A stretch of DNA of 64,000 nucleotides from Halanaerobacter jeridensis (GCF_016908315.1 NZ_JAFBDQ010000001.1:124001-188000); one strand, 5' to 3'. Numbered from the stretch's first letter, positions 42,904-52,681 are shown. The notes: generated by a model not told the origin, from the sequence alone. A program made the numbers and translations.

Positions 42904-44979
42904 TTGGCCTCATCTTTAGAAGGAACTAGTCTAGGGGCAATTAGTGAATATAGTGATTTGCTCTTTATAGCAGCTGTAATTATAGTAGTAGTTATGTTCA
43001 TGATTCCGTTACCAACTTTTATATTAGATTTGTTATTAACTTTGAATATTAGCTTTTCTTTAACAATATTGATTTCAGCCATTTATTTGACTAATCCCCT
43101 AGAATTATCAGTGTTTCCTTCATTATTGTTAATAGCTACATTATTTAGATTAGGTTTAAATGTATCAACGACTCGATTGATTTTAGGACAAGCTGATGCT
43201 GGGCAAGTGATTGAAACTTTTGGTAATTTTGTAGTAGGAGGAAATTATATAGTTGGATTTGTTATATTTGTTATTTTGGTAGCAATTCAGTATATAGTAA
43301 TTACTAAAGGTGCAGAACGAGTAGCAGAAGTATCAGCTCGTTTTACTTTAGATGCCATGCCTGGTAAACAGATGAGTATTGATGCTGACTTAAGTTCGGG
43401 TTTAATAACTGAAGCTGAAGCAAGACAGAAACGAGAAGAAATCAGACAAGAAGCTGATTTCTATGGTGCAATGGATGGTGCCAGTAAATTCGTTAAAGGA
43501 GATGCGATTGCCGGAATAATAATTACTTTAATAAATATTGTCGGTGGTTTAGTGATTGGTGTTATTCAACAGGGGATGTCTTTTACTGATGCTTTGACTA
43601 CCTATACATTATTGACTGTAGGTGATGGATTAGTAAGTCAAATCCCTGCTTTATTAATTTCTACTGCTACAGGTATTGTAGTTACGAGAGCCGCTTCTGA
43701 AGGTAATTTAGGACAAGACTTTACTAATCAGATTTTTTCTCAACCGCGTACGTTGTTGATCGTTAGTGTTGTAATTTTCTTATTAGGGGGATTAACACCT
43801 TTACCCTTTATTCCTTTCTTCTTTTTAGCACTTTCAGCAGGAGCAATTGGCTATACTTTATATCAAGCTGAGCAAGAAGAAATGATAGAAGAGGAAGAAG
43901 AGGTGCAAGAAGAAGAAGCAGAAGAATATCGAGAAGAAGAAAGTATGACTGATTTATTACAAGTAGATCCAATGGAGGTGGAAGTAGGATATAATTTAAT
44001 TCCTCTGGTAGTGCCAGAACAAGGAGGAGACCTATTGGATCGGGTATCAATGATTCGCCGTCAATGCGCTTTAGAATTGGGAATCGTAGTCCCCCCGATT
44101 AGGATTAGAGATAATATGCAGTTAGAACCTAATCATTATCGAGTTAATTTAAGAGGAGTAGAAATTGCTGACCATGAAATTTTAGTTGATAAATACATGG
44201 CAATGGATTCAGGAATGGCAACAGAAGAGATTCAAGGTCAAGAAACGACAGAACCAGCTTTTGATTTACCAGCTTTATGGATTAGTGAAGATGAAAAGGA
44301 AAAAGCTGAAATGGCAGGATATACAGTTGTAGACCCACCATCTGTAATTGCTACTCACTTAACTGAGCTTGTTAAAAATCATGCTCATGAATTGTTAAGA
44401 AGACAGGATGTGCAAGAACTAATTGATAATGTGAAAGAAGATAATCCAGCTGTAGTAGATGAATTAATTCCTGATCTATTAACAATTGGACAGGTGCAGA
44501 AAGTACTACAGAATTTATTAAAAGAGCGGGTTTCTATTAGAGATTTAAGTTCTATTTTAGAAGTATTAGCTGATCAAGCACATAATACTCAAGACGTAGC
44601 AGTTTTAACAGAATATGTACGCCAAGATGCATTGTCACGTCAAATTTCTAAGAAATATAAAGATGATAATGATAATATAAATGTAATTACTTTAAATCCA
44701 CAATTAGAAGAACAATTATCTGATGCGATAGAACATACAGACCAAGGTTCTTATTTAGCACTGAATCCAGATTTTGCGCAGCAAATTTATAATAGTTTAT
44801 CACAGCAAATTCAAACTATTAATAATCAGGGTTATGAGCCAATTGTAATTACTTCACCTATCTTGCGTTATCATTTTAAAGAATTAACTGAACAAGTAGC
44901 TCCTGATTTAGTTGTCTTATCGTATAATGAATTAGAATCTTATATAAATGTGCAGACAGTGGGGATGGTGAATGTATAA
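42904..44979 (+). CDS. flhA: Flagellar export protein FlhA
   Basis: FlhA forms the nonameric export ring. Eight membrane helices occupy the first half; VSARFTLDAMPGKQMSIDADLSSG-type FHIPEP loop motif (residues about 145-170), and the cytoplasmic half has GGDLLDRVSMIRRQCALELG and YTVVDPPSVIATHLTELVKN. An acidic Glu-rich linker lies near 325-350. It has 691 residues. TTG 42904 follows AGGAGGTTATAAAA. Confidence 0.97.
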   Translation: MASSLEGTSLGAISEYSDLLFIAAVIIVVVMFMIPLPTFILDLLLTLNISFSLTILISAIYLTNPLELSVFPSLLLIATLFRLGLNVSTTRLILGQADAGQVIETFGNFVVGGNYIVGFVIFVILVAIQYIVITKGAERVAEVSARFTLDAMPGKQMSIDADLSSGLITEAEARQKREEIRQEADFYGAMDGASKFVKGDAIAGIIITLINIVGGLVIGVIQQGMSFTDALTTYTLLTVGDGLVSQIPALLISTATGIVVTRAASEGNLGQDFTNQIFSQPRTLLIVSVVIFLLGGLTPLPFIPFFFLALSAGAIGYTLYQAEQEEMIEEEEEVQEEEAEEYREEESMTDLLQVDPMEVEVGYNLIPLVVPEQGGDLLDRVSMIRRQCALELGIVVPPIRIRDNMQLEPNHYRVNLRGVEIADHEILVDKYMAMDSGMATEEIQGQETTEPAFDLPALWISEDEKEKAEMAGYTVVDPPSVIATHLTELVKNHAHELLRRQDVQELIDNVKEDNPAVVDELIPDLLTIGQVQKVLQNLLKERVSIRDLSSILEVLADQAHNTQDVAVLTEYVRQDALSRQISKKYKDDNDNINVITLNPQLEEQLSDAIEHTDQGSYLALNPDFAQQIYNSLSQQIQTINNQGYEPIVITSPILRYHFKELTEQVAPDLVVLSYNELESYINVQTVGMVNV

Positions 44980-46101
44980 ATGAAAGTAAAGAAATACAAA
45001 GCACCTACTATGCAAGAAGCAGTCTTAAAAGTTAAATCTGATTTAGGCTCAGATGCTATTATTTTAGATACACGTAAGTTTGAAGAAGGAGGATTTTTAG
45101 GTTTTTTTACTGATCAGGTAGTAGAAGTAATGGCTACTGTAGAAGGGAAAACAGCTAATTCTAATTCAGGGAATAAAACAAAAAATTCAACTGCTGATGA
45201 AGATGTAAAAAATAATTTGGAAGCTTTAAAAGGTCAGATGGATCAATTAGTGGGTGAAATAGATGAAATAAAAGATAAGAAGAATAATAGTTTTAATGTA
45301 GTAGGTAATTCAACAGCCCAAAGTTTGATTGAAAGTCTACTAAATTTGGGTTTTAGTTATGAGACTGCATGTCAATTGACTCAGAATGTATTTGAAAAGA
45401 ATAATTCTTATAATTTAGATGAAGAAGAAATAAAAGAAAATCTACGTGAAGAGCTTGCTGAGTTGATGCAGCTTGAAAGTGAAAATAAAATTGATTTAGC
45501 TGAGCAAACTAAAGTTGTAGCATTAGTAGGTCCTACAGGAGTAGGTAAGACAACTACTTTAGCTAAATTAGCAGCTGATTTTGCTTTACAGCAAAATAAA
45601 AGAGTAGGTTTAGTGACTGCAGATACTTATCGAATTGCAGCAGTAGATCAGTTGAAAACTTACAGCGAAATAATTGATATTCCATTACAAGTAGCATTTA
45701 GCCCTCAAGAATTGGAGAATACAATTGAAGAGTATAATGAAAATTATGATTTGATTTTTGTTGATACTGCAGGTCGAAGTCAAAATAATGATATTCATAT
45801 TTCTGAATTAAAAGGATTTGTTAAGAAGGATGTTATCGATCAAGTTTTCTTAGTGATTAGTGCTACAACCAAAACAGAGGATATGAAGGAAATAATTGAG
45901 GTTTATAGTCAATTAAATTTTGATAAATTTATTGTTAGTAAAATTGATGAGACTAATTCTTTAGGTGTTATTTTTGAAGCATTATCTTTAGCTCAAAAAC
46001 CTATTTCTTATGTAACAGTAGGCCAAGATGTACCAGAAGATATTGAAATAGCAGATAATAAAAAATTAATTGATAATATTATTGAGGGAGTAAAATTATG
46101 A
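44980..46101 (+). CDS. flhF: Flagellar SRP-type GTPase FlhF
   Basis: FlhF is the third SRP-family GTPase, guiding where flagella form. The basic-acidic N-terminal B domain (about 1-100) precedes the NG domain with G1 [20 protein letters not shown] near residue 187, TADTYRIAAVDQLKTYSEII and DTAGRSQ. It has 373 residues. Its ATG follows the flhA stop with no gap, and its end overlaps flhG by four bases. Confidence 0.97.
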   Translation: MKVKKYKAPTMQEAVLKVKSDLGSDAIILDTRKFEEGGFLGFFTDQVVEVMATVEGKTANSNSGNKTKNSTADEDVKNNLEALKGQMDQLVGEIDEIKDKKNNSFNVVGNSTAQSLIESLLNLGFSYETACQLTQNVFEKNNSYNLDEEEIKENLREELAELMQLESENKIDLAEQTKVVALVGPTGVGKTTTLAKLAADFALQQNKRVGLVTADTYRIAAVDQLKTYSEIIDIPLQVAFSPQELENTIEEYNENYDLIFVDTAGRSQNNDIHISELKGFVKKDVIDQVFLVISATTKTEDMKEIIEVYSQLNFDKFIVSKIDETNSLGVIFEALSLAQKPISYVTVGQDVPEDIEIADNKKLIDNIIEGVKL

Positions 46102-46991
46102 AAGATCAAGCTGAAAACCTGAGAAAAATGATCCAGCAAAAAAAGAATAACTCAGATTCTAGTAGTAGAGTAGAATCTGCTCAAAATAAGGTTGATTCTG
46201 CTCGAATTTATACTGTGACTAGTGGTAAAGGGGGCGTGGGCAAATCTAATTTCACAGCTAATTTAGCTTTAGCCTTGCAAGAACAAGGAGAGAAAGTAAT
46301 TCTTTTTGATGCTGATTTAGGAATGGCTAATTTAGATGTGATTTTAGGTGTAACTCCAAATTATAATTTAAATCATGTTATTTCTGGAAAAAAAACGTTG
46401 CCGGAGATTATTTTAGAAGGGCCAAATGGTATTTCACTAATTCCAGGTGGTTCGGGAGTAGAAGAATTGGCTAACTTATCTAGATATCAATTAAATAATT
46501 TAATTGATAGTTGGAGTGAATTAGAAGAAGAGTATGATATTATTTTAATTGATACTGGAGCTGGCTTATCAAATATAGTGATTAATTTTATTTTAGCAGC
46601 TGATGAAACTCTTGTTATTTCAACTTCTGAGCCTACTTCTATAACGGATGCTTATGGTGTGGTTAAAGTATTATCTAACCATAATCAAAACCTTGATATA
46701 AAATTAGTTATTAATCAAGCTAGTGATAAAGAAGGAACTAAAATTGCTAATCGTCTAACAAAAACCGCTCAAGAATTTTTAGATTTAAATGTTGATTTAT
46801 TAGGTGTGTTACCTGAAGATAGGTCTGTGATTAAAGCAGTTAAAAAAAGGAAACCATTTTTAATAGAATATCCAAAATCAAAAGTAGCTAAAAAAATAAG
46901 AACTTTAGGAGCAGAATTAATTGGCAAAGAACAAGAAGAATCAAAAGGATTTACTGGTTTCTTAAAAGATGTATTTGGATTCAGTAAGTAA
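46098..46991 (+). CDS. flhG: Flagellar number regulator FlhG (YlxH), MinD-like ATPase
   Basis: FlhG (YlxH, FleN) works with FlhF to set flagellar position and number. The deviant Walker A TSGKGGVGKSNFTANLALAL is near residue 39, with LFDADLGMANLDVILG and IDTGAGLSN. The N-terminus holds the DQAENLRKMIQQKKN segment, the FlhF-activating helix. It has 297 residues and overlaps flhF. Confidence 0.96.
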   Translation: MKDQAENLRKMIQQKKNNSDSSSRVESAQNKVDSARIYTVTSGKGGVGKSNFTANLALALQEQGEKVILFDADLGMANLDVILGVTPNYNLNHVISGKKTLPEIILEGPNGISLIPGGSGVEELANLSRYQLNNLIDSWSELEEEYDIILIDTGAGLSNIVINFILAADETLVISTSEPTSITDAYGVVKVLSNHNQNLDIKLVINQASDKEGTKIANRLTKTAQEFLDLNVDLLGVLPEDRSVIKAVKKRKPFLIEYPKSKVAKKIRTLGAELIGKEQEESKGFTGFLKDVFGFSK

Positions 46992-47009
46992 AAAAGGAGG
47001 TTGCAACAG

Positions 47010-47765
47010 TTGAGACAGGGACAAAAGGTTGATGATTTTAATCTAAAAGAAAATTTGGAAATAAATCAAAGAGTAGAATTTGAGATTAAGAATGGAGAAT
47101 ATGAAGGAAGTTATCCTACTCAAGTAGTTGATATAATTAATGATAATAGATTTGTGATTAATGCTCCCTTTTCTAAAGGTAGAGTTATTAGAGCTTCTAC
47201 TAATACTAGAGGTCAAGTTTCTATCAGAGGGAAGACTGCTCTTTATTCTATACCTGTTACTTTAGTTGCTAAAGACTTTGATTCTACTCATTTATTCATT
47301 GTAGAGCAAGCGGGGCAAGCACGTAAAATTCAAGAGAGAAGATATTTTAGATTAGACCTTTATAAATCAACTATGTTTAAACTAATTGGGGAAGAAAAGG
47401 ATTTAGAGAAATTTGAAAATATTAATCCAGAAGATTTTATAGAAAGTCAGAATATAGATTTTGATGAACTAGAAACGAGAGAAATCCCAGGGATAATAGA
47501 TGATATTAGTGCTGGAGGAGTAAAGTTGATCACGCAACACAAGTTAGAATTAGAGCAATTATTAGATTTGGATTTGAGCTTTGTAGGTTCTAAATTCACT
47601 TCAGTATTAGGGGAAGTAGTGCGGGTGGATAAAGTAGTTAAAGAGAATGATAAAAGATATGAAGTAGGAGTTGAATTTTTAGGTTTTGGAAGGTCGGAAC
47701 GAGATGAGTTAATGAGTTGGTTATTTTCTAAACAGCGTGAGTTGAGAAAAAAAGGACTTATTTAA
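47010..47765 (+). CDS. PilZ/YcgR-type c-di-GMP-binding protein
   Basis: An N-terminal YcgR-like domain (INQRVEFEIKNGEYEGSYPT) is followed by a PilZ domain. The two c-di-GMP motifs are visible: RxxxR in QERRYFRLDLY and (D/N)xSxxG in DDISAGGVKLI. Such proteins brake flagellar motors when c-di-GMP is high (YcgR in E. coli, MotI/DgrA in B. subtilis). I use TTG 47010 nine bases after AAGGAGG; TTG 47001 is too close to it. The gene occupies the place of cheB-cheA-cheW in B. subtilis. It has 251 residues. Confidence 0.9.
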   Translation: MRQGQKVDDFNLKENLEINQRVEFEIKNGEYEGSYPTQVVDIINDNRFVINAPFSKGRVIRASTNTRGQVSIRGKTALYSIPVTLVAKDFDSTHLFIVEQAGQARKIQERRYFRLDLYKSTMFKLIGEEKDLEKFENINPEDFIESQNIDFDELETREIPGIIDDISAGGVKLITQHKLELEQLLDLDLSFVGSKFTSVLGEVVRVDKVVKENDKRYEVGVEFLGFGRSERDELMSWLFSKQRELRKKGLI

Positions 47766-47800
47766 TTTATCAAGAAGAATATTCAATAGAGGTGATAAAT

Positions 47801-48436
47801 GTGAATTTGGATCAGAAATTGTCAGAACTAGGGCCAATACAATTAGATGCTTTAAAAGAAGTGGCAAGTATAGGGGCAGGTAATGCTGCTACTTCTTTAT
47901 CAAATATGTTAAATGGTAAAATTGAGATGACTGTACCAGAAGTTAATATTATGCCAGTTAATCAAATCCCTGAAATAATGGGTGGGGCGGAGAATTTAAT
48001 TATAGCTATGTTAGTAGAGACAGAAGGAGATATGGAAGGTGGAGTTTTATTTGCTTTAGATACTAAAGCAGCTAATAGATTAATCGAGTTATTAACTGGT
48101 CAATCAGCTAATATTGAAGATGATTTAGGTGAAATAGAGGCTTCGGCTTTAAAAGAAATAGCAAATATTTTAACTGGTTCTAATTTAAATGCTTTTGCTC
48201 AGATGCTTGATATGACTATTAAACCAGATGTACCTTCTCTAGCTTATGATATGGCAGGAGCAATTTTAGAGGTTTGCTTTATTGAATTAGGTCAAGTAGG
48301 TGATTATGGTTTAGTGGTTGAAACTGAATTTAAGAGTGATACAGCCCAGGGGATTAATGGTAACTTTTTCTTGATTCCAGATCCAGATTCTTTAGAAATT
48401 ATGCTTAAAAAGCTGGGTGTTTTAGATGGGGAATAA
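47801..48436 (+). CDS. cheC: CheY-P phosphatase CheC
   Basis: CheC dephosphorylates CheY-P and binds CheD. Two D/S-x3-E-x2-N-x22-P motifs are expected: the second is intact (S115, E119, N122, P145), while in the first the Asn is Ser (D16, E20, S23, P46). GTG 47801 follows AGAGGTGATAAAT; GTG 47792 is a possible longer start. It has 211 residues and overlaps cheD by 11 bases. Confidence 0.94.
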   Translation: MNLDQKLSELGPIQLDALKEVASIGAGNAATSLSNMLNGKIEMTVPEVNIMPVNQIPEIMGGAENLIIAMLVETEGDMEGGVLFALDTKAANRLIELLTGQSANIEDDLGEIEASALKEIANILTGSNLNAFAQMLDMTIKPDVPSLAYDMAGAILEVCFIELGQVGDYGLVVETEFKSDTAQGINGNFFLIPDPDSLEIMLKKLGVLDGE

Positions 48437-48911
48437 GATCAGAATTAAAATGGCTGATTTAAATATTGGGAAAGATGGTGATATATTAATCACCTCTGGT
48501 CTCGGCTCTTGTGTAGGAGTTACGTTATATGATTCTAAAAGCCAAATAGGGGGAATGGCCCATGTGATGTTGCCTGAATTCCCTGAGAATAAAGATGATG
48601 GAAATCCAGCTAAGTATGCTGATACTGCTTTAGATATGTTAATTGATAAATTGAAGAAAGCAGGAGCAAGTAAGCGTAGATTTGAGGCTAAAATGGCAGG
48701 TGGAGCGCAAATGTTTAAATTTTCTAATTCTAGTGATAAAATGCGTATAGGTGCTCGTAATATTGAAGCAGTAAAAAAATATTTGAAAAAATCTAATATC
48801 CCAATTAAAGGATCTGAAGTAGGAAAAGATTATGGACGTACTATGGAATTTGATGTGGGAACAGGAAAAGCCACAATTAAAACTGTTAAAAAAGATGATA
48901 TTATATTATAG
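48426..48911 (+). CDS. cheD: Chemoreceptor glutamine deamidase CheD
   Basis: CheD deamidates receptor glutamines and activates CheC. The catalytic Cys lies in SGLGSCVGVTLYD, the His in GGMAHVMLPEFPE, and the GGAQMF and GxRN (IGARNIEAVKKYL) segments are conserved. It has 161 residues. The ATG sits in the last codons of cheC. No receptor gene is present in the window. A long repeat-filled spacer follows. Confidence 0.95.
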   Translation: MGNKIRIKMADLNIGKDGDILITSGLGSCVGVTLYDSKSQIGGMAHVMLPEFPENKDDGNPAKYADTALDMLIDKLKKAGASKRRFEAKMAGGAQMFKFSNSSDKMRIGARNIEAVKKYLKKSNIPIKGSEVGKDYGRTMEFDVGTGKATIKTVKKDDIIL

Positions 48912-49290
48912 CAAGTAGGCAACCCAGCAATAAAAGACTGCATATAGATTGCGCAGAGCATATAGCAAGAAGTAGAGTGACTAGGGCTACACGGAGTGTT
49001 TTCCGATTTTTGAAAACACGGAGGGCCACCAAGAGCGAAAGCTAAGTACTGTGGGCTACACGGAGAGTTTTGTTTTTTAAAACTCGTAGGCACTTAATCA
49101 GTTTTAAATATAGAGAATAGGGCTAAGAGTAATATTGCACCAGAAAGATTGTTGAGTAGCGTAGTAATGTTTTGAATTTATACACGGAGGATTAATGAGA
49201 GTGAAGCCAAGTCTAGGTTTGAAGTTCATATTATATTGCAATTATAAATTGTATATTTTTAATTAATCATAGTTAGGAGTGTTAATATTA
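48912..49290. repeat. Spacer with one full and two partial copies of the structured repeat
   Basis: Copy 1 (48926-49046): CTGCATATAGATTGCGCAG at 48938-48956, GACTAGGGCTACACGGA, hairpin GTGTTTTC (48996-49003)/GAAAACAC (49012-49019) with an 8-nt loop, GGAGGG, then AGC-GAAA-GCT at 49034-49043. Copy 2 (49051-49093): GGGCTACACGGA and hairpin GAGTTTT (49065-49071)/AAAACTC (49079-49085). Copy 3 (49181-49212): only the 3' flank ACACGGAGG...GAGAGTGAAGCC. The remainder to 49290 is AT-rich without a gene. Confidence 0.75.
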
Positions 49291-49698
49291 GTGAGTTGGC
49301 TAGCAAAGAAGCTAATGATAAGTTTTGCAATTATAGCTATTATTTTAATTATTATTATAAGTATAGTGTTAGATTTTAGTTTACAAACTGTTTTAATTAG
49401 AGTTCTTGCTGGCAGCTTAATCTTTTCTATAATCGGTGGTATTTTAGGAGAAGTAATCTATCAAAATATAAATTCTGCGATTTCGCAAACTGATAGAAAT
49501 TATAACTCCCAGCAAAGTTCTAATCCAGAAGCCGAGAATAATCAGATGGATAATAATAATCAAAATGATGAAGAAGATAGTGAAAATATTGAGCCATTAG
49601 AATTTGAAGAATTAGATGATGAAGCTAATAATGTAGTTAATAATATAGATGGAGAAGAAGGTGCAGAAATAGTAAGAGAAATGAGTCAAGATAATTAA
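49291..49698 (+). CDS. Small membrane protein, function unknown
   Basis: About 135 residues: two membrane helices (about 6-28 and 35-57) and an Asn/Glu/Asp-rich soluble tail ending GEEGAEIVREMSQDN. I recognise no family. GTG 49291 follows TTAGGAGTGTTAATATTA; GTG 49279 is an in-frame alternative. It lies 14 bp before sigD and is probably cotranscribed; B. subtilis has no gene here. Its acidic tail would be cytoplasmic if both ends are inside. Confidence 0.7.
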   Translation: MSWLAKKLMISFAIIAIILIIIISIVLDFSLQTVLIRVLAGSLIFSIIGGILGEVIYQNINSAISQTDRNYNSQQSSNPEAENNQMDNNNQNDEEDSENIEPLEFEELDDEANNVVNNIDGEEGAEIVREMSQDN

Positions 49699-49712
49699 GG
49701 AGGCCTAAATAT

Positions 49713-50501
49713 ATGGGAACTGATAATGAATTGACTGAAGAAGAATTATGGGCCAAGTATAAAGAAGATGGTTCCCAATCCGCTCGGGAAAAATTGATTT
49801 TAGATTATGTACCATTAGTCAAGCATATTGTAGGAAAAGTAATGATTAGTATTCCTGATAAATATAGTTTTGATGATTTAGTTAATTATGGAATTTTAGG
49901 ATTGATGGATGCTTTAGAAAGATTTGATCCTCAACGAGGGATTAAATTTTCTACTTATGCTGTACCGCGGATTAAAGGATCAATTTATGATGAAGTTAGA
50001 AAAGATGATTGGGTACCACAATCAGTAAGAAAGAAGTCCAAGCAGTTTAGTACTGCTTTAATAAAATTAGAGAAAGAGTTGGGTAGAAAACCAACTGATG
50101 AAGAGATTAAAGAAGAACTTGATTTGAATTCTAAACAATATCAGAAGATGCTTTCTCAAATAAATATTCCAGAGAATATTTCTTTAGAAAAGATAATTTC
50201 TTTTAAAGATAATGATAAAATAACTATTAAAGACTTAGTGAAAGGTTCTAAAGAAGAACAGCCTGATCAAGTTTTTGATTATAATAAAATGAAAGAAGTT
50301 TTAGGAACTGCTATTGATAAATTACCTCAAAAAGAGAAATTAGTAGTTAGCTTATATTATTATGAAGATCTAACTTTACAAGAAATAGGCGAGATAATGG
50401 AATTAACTACTGCTAGAATATCTCAATTGCATACTAAATCAATTTTTAGATTACGTGGTTATTTAGGGCAAAAGAAAGATGTATTAGTTAAGTTTAGCTA
50501 A
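49713..50501 (+). CDS. fliA: RNA polymerase sigma factor SigD/FliA (sigma-28)
   Basis: This sigma factor drives late flagellar and chemotaxis genes. Regions 2, 3 and 4 are all seen: YSFDDLVNYGILGLMDALER (2), FSTYAVPRIKGSIYDEVRKD with WVPQSVRKK, and LPQKEKLVVSLYYYEDLTLQ then EIGEIMELTTARISQLH (4). It has 262 residues. ATG 49713 follows AAGGAGGCCTAAAT. No anti-sigma FlgM gene lies in the window. Confidence 0.97.
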   Translation: MGTDNELTEEELWAKYKEDGSQSAREKLILDYVPLVKHIVGKVMISIPDKYSFDDLVNYGILGLMDALERFDPQRGIKFSTYAVPRIKGSIYDEVRKDDWVPQSVRKKSKQFSTALIKLEKELGRKPTDEEIKEELDLNSKQYQKMLSQINIPENISLEKIISFKDNDKITIKDLVKGSKEEQPDQVFDYNKMKEVLGTAIDKLPQKEKLVVSLYYYEDLTLQEIGEIMELTTARISQLHTKSIFRLRGYLGQKKDVLVKFS

Positions 50502-50530
50502 ATAATATTCTATTGGGGGTAGGTATGATT

Positions 50531-52345
50531 ATGGCTGAAAAGCTGGAATTTAAGGTTAAAACTAAAGATAAAGATGAAGCATTAAATAAAGCACAACAGC
50601 ATTTTCAAAATAAAGTAGAACAGGAAATAAAAAAAACAGACATTGATGTAGAGTTGTTCGAAGAGAAGAGTGGATTTTTAGGGCTGTTTGGAGGAGAAAA
50701 AACTTATCAAGCAGTGATTGAAATTGAAGAGGAAGAAGGAGAAGATGGTGAATTTAAATTAAAATTTAAAGAAGATGGTATTTTCTTAGAAGTTCAGCAG
50801 CCAGAAGGTGCAGGAGATGAAGTGGAATTATCAGATGTTGAAGAAGTTTTGGGTGCTAAAGAAATAGAAGATGTAGATTATGGAGCTGTCAGTGAAGCTC
50901 TTACTTTAGATGGGGAAGAAGTTAAAATTGCTGAGCGAAAGCCTGAATTAGATAGAGACGCTAAACTAAATATAGAAATAAGTGATGATCAATTAACAGC
51001 TTATTTAAGCTATCAACCAGCTTTAGGTGGAAGTAATTATAGCTCTTCTGAAATATTAGAGGAAGTAAAATCAGAAGGAATTACTTATGGTGTTAAAGAA
51101 GAAGAGTTTCTAGATGTATTTGACCCAGAAACCGCCTTAGAAGAATTTAAGATTGCTCAAGGAAAAGAGCCAATTACTGGTGATAATGCAGAATTAGAGT
51201 TTAAATTTGATACTGAATCGGATACTAATAAAGTTAATATAGATGAAGACGGCAAAGCAGATTTTTATAATTTAGGTCGGATTGTCAATGTTGAAGAGGA
51301 AGAAGTGTTGGTCATTAAAAAACCAGCAACTGAGGGTACACCTGGTAAAAGCATTAAAGAAGAAGAAATCCCTCCTCAGCCTGGCGAAGATATAGCATTG
51401 CCAGCTGGTAAGAATGTCAAAGTTATTGAAGATGAAGATGAGCTTAAGTTAATTTCAACAATGGAAGGACAGGCCTCTTATGATGGTTCTAAAGTTAATG
51501 TAGATGACACTCATGAAGTTAATGGGAATGTTGATTTATCAACGGGGAATATAGATTTTAATGGTAATGTAATAGTTCATGGTGATGTCAAAGAAGGAAT
51601 GGAAATTAAAGCTAAAGGAAGTGTGGAAGTTAAGGGTAGTGTTTATGAAGCAGATATAGAATCTGGAGGGCAAATAAGTATTAGAAAAGGATTTATTGGC
51701 TCTCCTAATAAAGGACTATTAGAGGCAGAAGGAAATATTGAAGTAAAATTCATTGAAAATGGAACAGTTAAGACCCAAAAAAATCTAGTAGTTAAAGATG
51801 CTATAATTCATAGTGATATAGATGTAGGAAAAGCTATTACCGTTGAACACGGCAAAGGATTGATTTCTGGAGGGACAGTAAGAGCTGGAGAAGAAATTAT
51901 GGCTAAAGTTATTGGCTCTAATTTAGCAACTTCTACTACAGTTGCAGTTGGTATTACTCCTGAATTAAGAGATGAGTATCACGAAGTAAATGAAAAATTA
52001 GAAGATATGCAAGATGATCTTAATGAAACTGTTAAAAACATTAATTTGTTAAAGAAAGTAAAAAAACAACAAGATGGATTAGAAGAACGTAAAGAAATGT
52101 TGCTAAATCAATTAATTAGAAAGAGATATTCTTTGGCTAATGAACTAGAATCTATTAAAGAGAAGAAAAATGAATTAAGTGAAAAATTAGATAAACGTAA
52201 AGAGGGAACAATTAAAATAGAGCAAGAAATAAATCCTGGAGTTGTAGTTATGATTGGTACTTATAAACGAAAAATTGGTAAAAAGAATAGTAATGTTAAG
52301 TATTATTTACAAGAAGGAGAGATTAAAGCTACATCCTGTAATTGA
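50531..52345 (+). CDS. FapA family protein (DUF342) with N-terminal Jag-like domain
   Basis: About residues 1-60 resemble the Jag_N domain (KDKDEALNKAQQHFQNKVEQ and KSGFLGLFGGEK). A linker leads to a FapA/DUF342 domain, with the beta-helix repeats GNVIVHGDVKEGMEIKAKGS and VEVKGSVYEADIESGGQISI, and a C-terminal coiled coil (about 495-570). FapA proteins are conserved next to flagellar genes in clostridia, with poorly known roles in polar assembly. ATG 50531 or 50525 follows TTGGGGGTAGG. It has about 604 residues. Confidence 0.85.
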   Translation: MAEKLEFKVKTKDKDEALNKAQQHFQNKVEQEIKKTDIDVELFEEKSGFLGLFGGEKTYQAVIEIEEEEGEDGEFKLKFKEDGIFLEVQQPEGAGDEVELSDVEEVLGAKEIEDVDYGAVSEALTLDGEEVKIAERKPELDRDAKLNIEISDDQLTAYLSYQPALGGSNYSSSEILEEVKSEGITYGVKEEEFLDVFDPETALEEFKIAQGKEPITGDNAELEFKFDTESDTNKVNIDEDGKADFYNLGRIVNVEEEEVLVIKKPATEGTPGKSIKEEEIPPQPGEDIALPAGKNVKVIEDEDELKLISTMEGQASYDGSKVNVDDTHEVNGNVDLSTGNIDFNGNVIVHGDVKEGMEIKAKGSVEVKGSVYEADIESGGQISIRKGFIGSPNKGLLEAEGNIEVKFIENGTVKTQKNLVVKDAIIHSDIDVGKAITVEHGKGLISGGTVRAGEEIMAKVIGSNLATSTTVAVGITPELRDEYHEVNEKLEDMQDDLNETVKNINLLKKVKKQQDGLEERKEMLLNQLIRKRYSLANELESIKEKKNELSEKLDKRKEGTIKIEQEINPGVVVMIGTYKRKIGKKNSNVKYYLQEGEIKATSCN

Positions 52346-52360
52346 TAGGGGGGGATGATA

Positions 52361-52681
52361 ATGGTAGATCCTATTAATCCTAAAACAATTATGTCACGGT
52401 CAATGGATCTCAGTAGCCTTGAACAAAATAAAAAAATGCACCCCGAAATTCAGCAACAACAAATTGCAGCGGATCAAGAAGAAAGATATGACCAACAACA
52501 AAAACAGGTTAATGAAACTGAAGAGAGCGAACACAAAAGAATTAGTGAAGAAAAAGAACAAGAAAAAAAACAAAAACAACAATTCAAAGAAAAGAAGGAC
52601 CAAGAAGAAGCAGAAGACTCTGAATCTAATAGTAACAATGATCAAAAGACAGTTGGCCAGCATATTGATATAAAGGTTTGA
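52361..52681 (+). CDS. Small charged protein of the flagellar region, function unknown
   Basis: About 106 residues, very rich in Gln, Glu and Lys after a short DPINPKTIMSRSMDLSSLEQ N-terminus. It looks like an unstructured or single-helix protein. Similar short charged proteins sit next to FapA-type genes in clostridia; I cannot name it. ATG 52361 follows AGGGGGGGATGATA. Its TGA overlaps the region immediately before the next gene. Confidence 0.7.
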   Translation: MVDPINPKTIMSRSMDLSSLEQNKKMHPEIQQQQIAADQEERYDQQQKQVNETEESEHKRISEEKEQEKKQKQQFKEKKDQEEAEDSESNSNNDQKTVGQHIDIKV

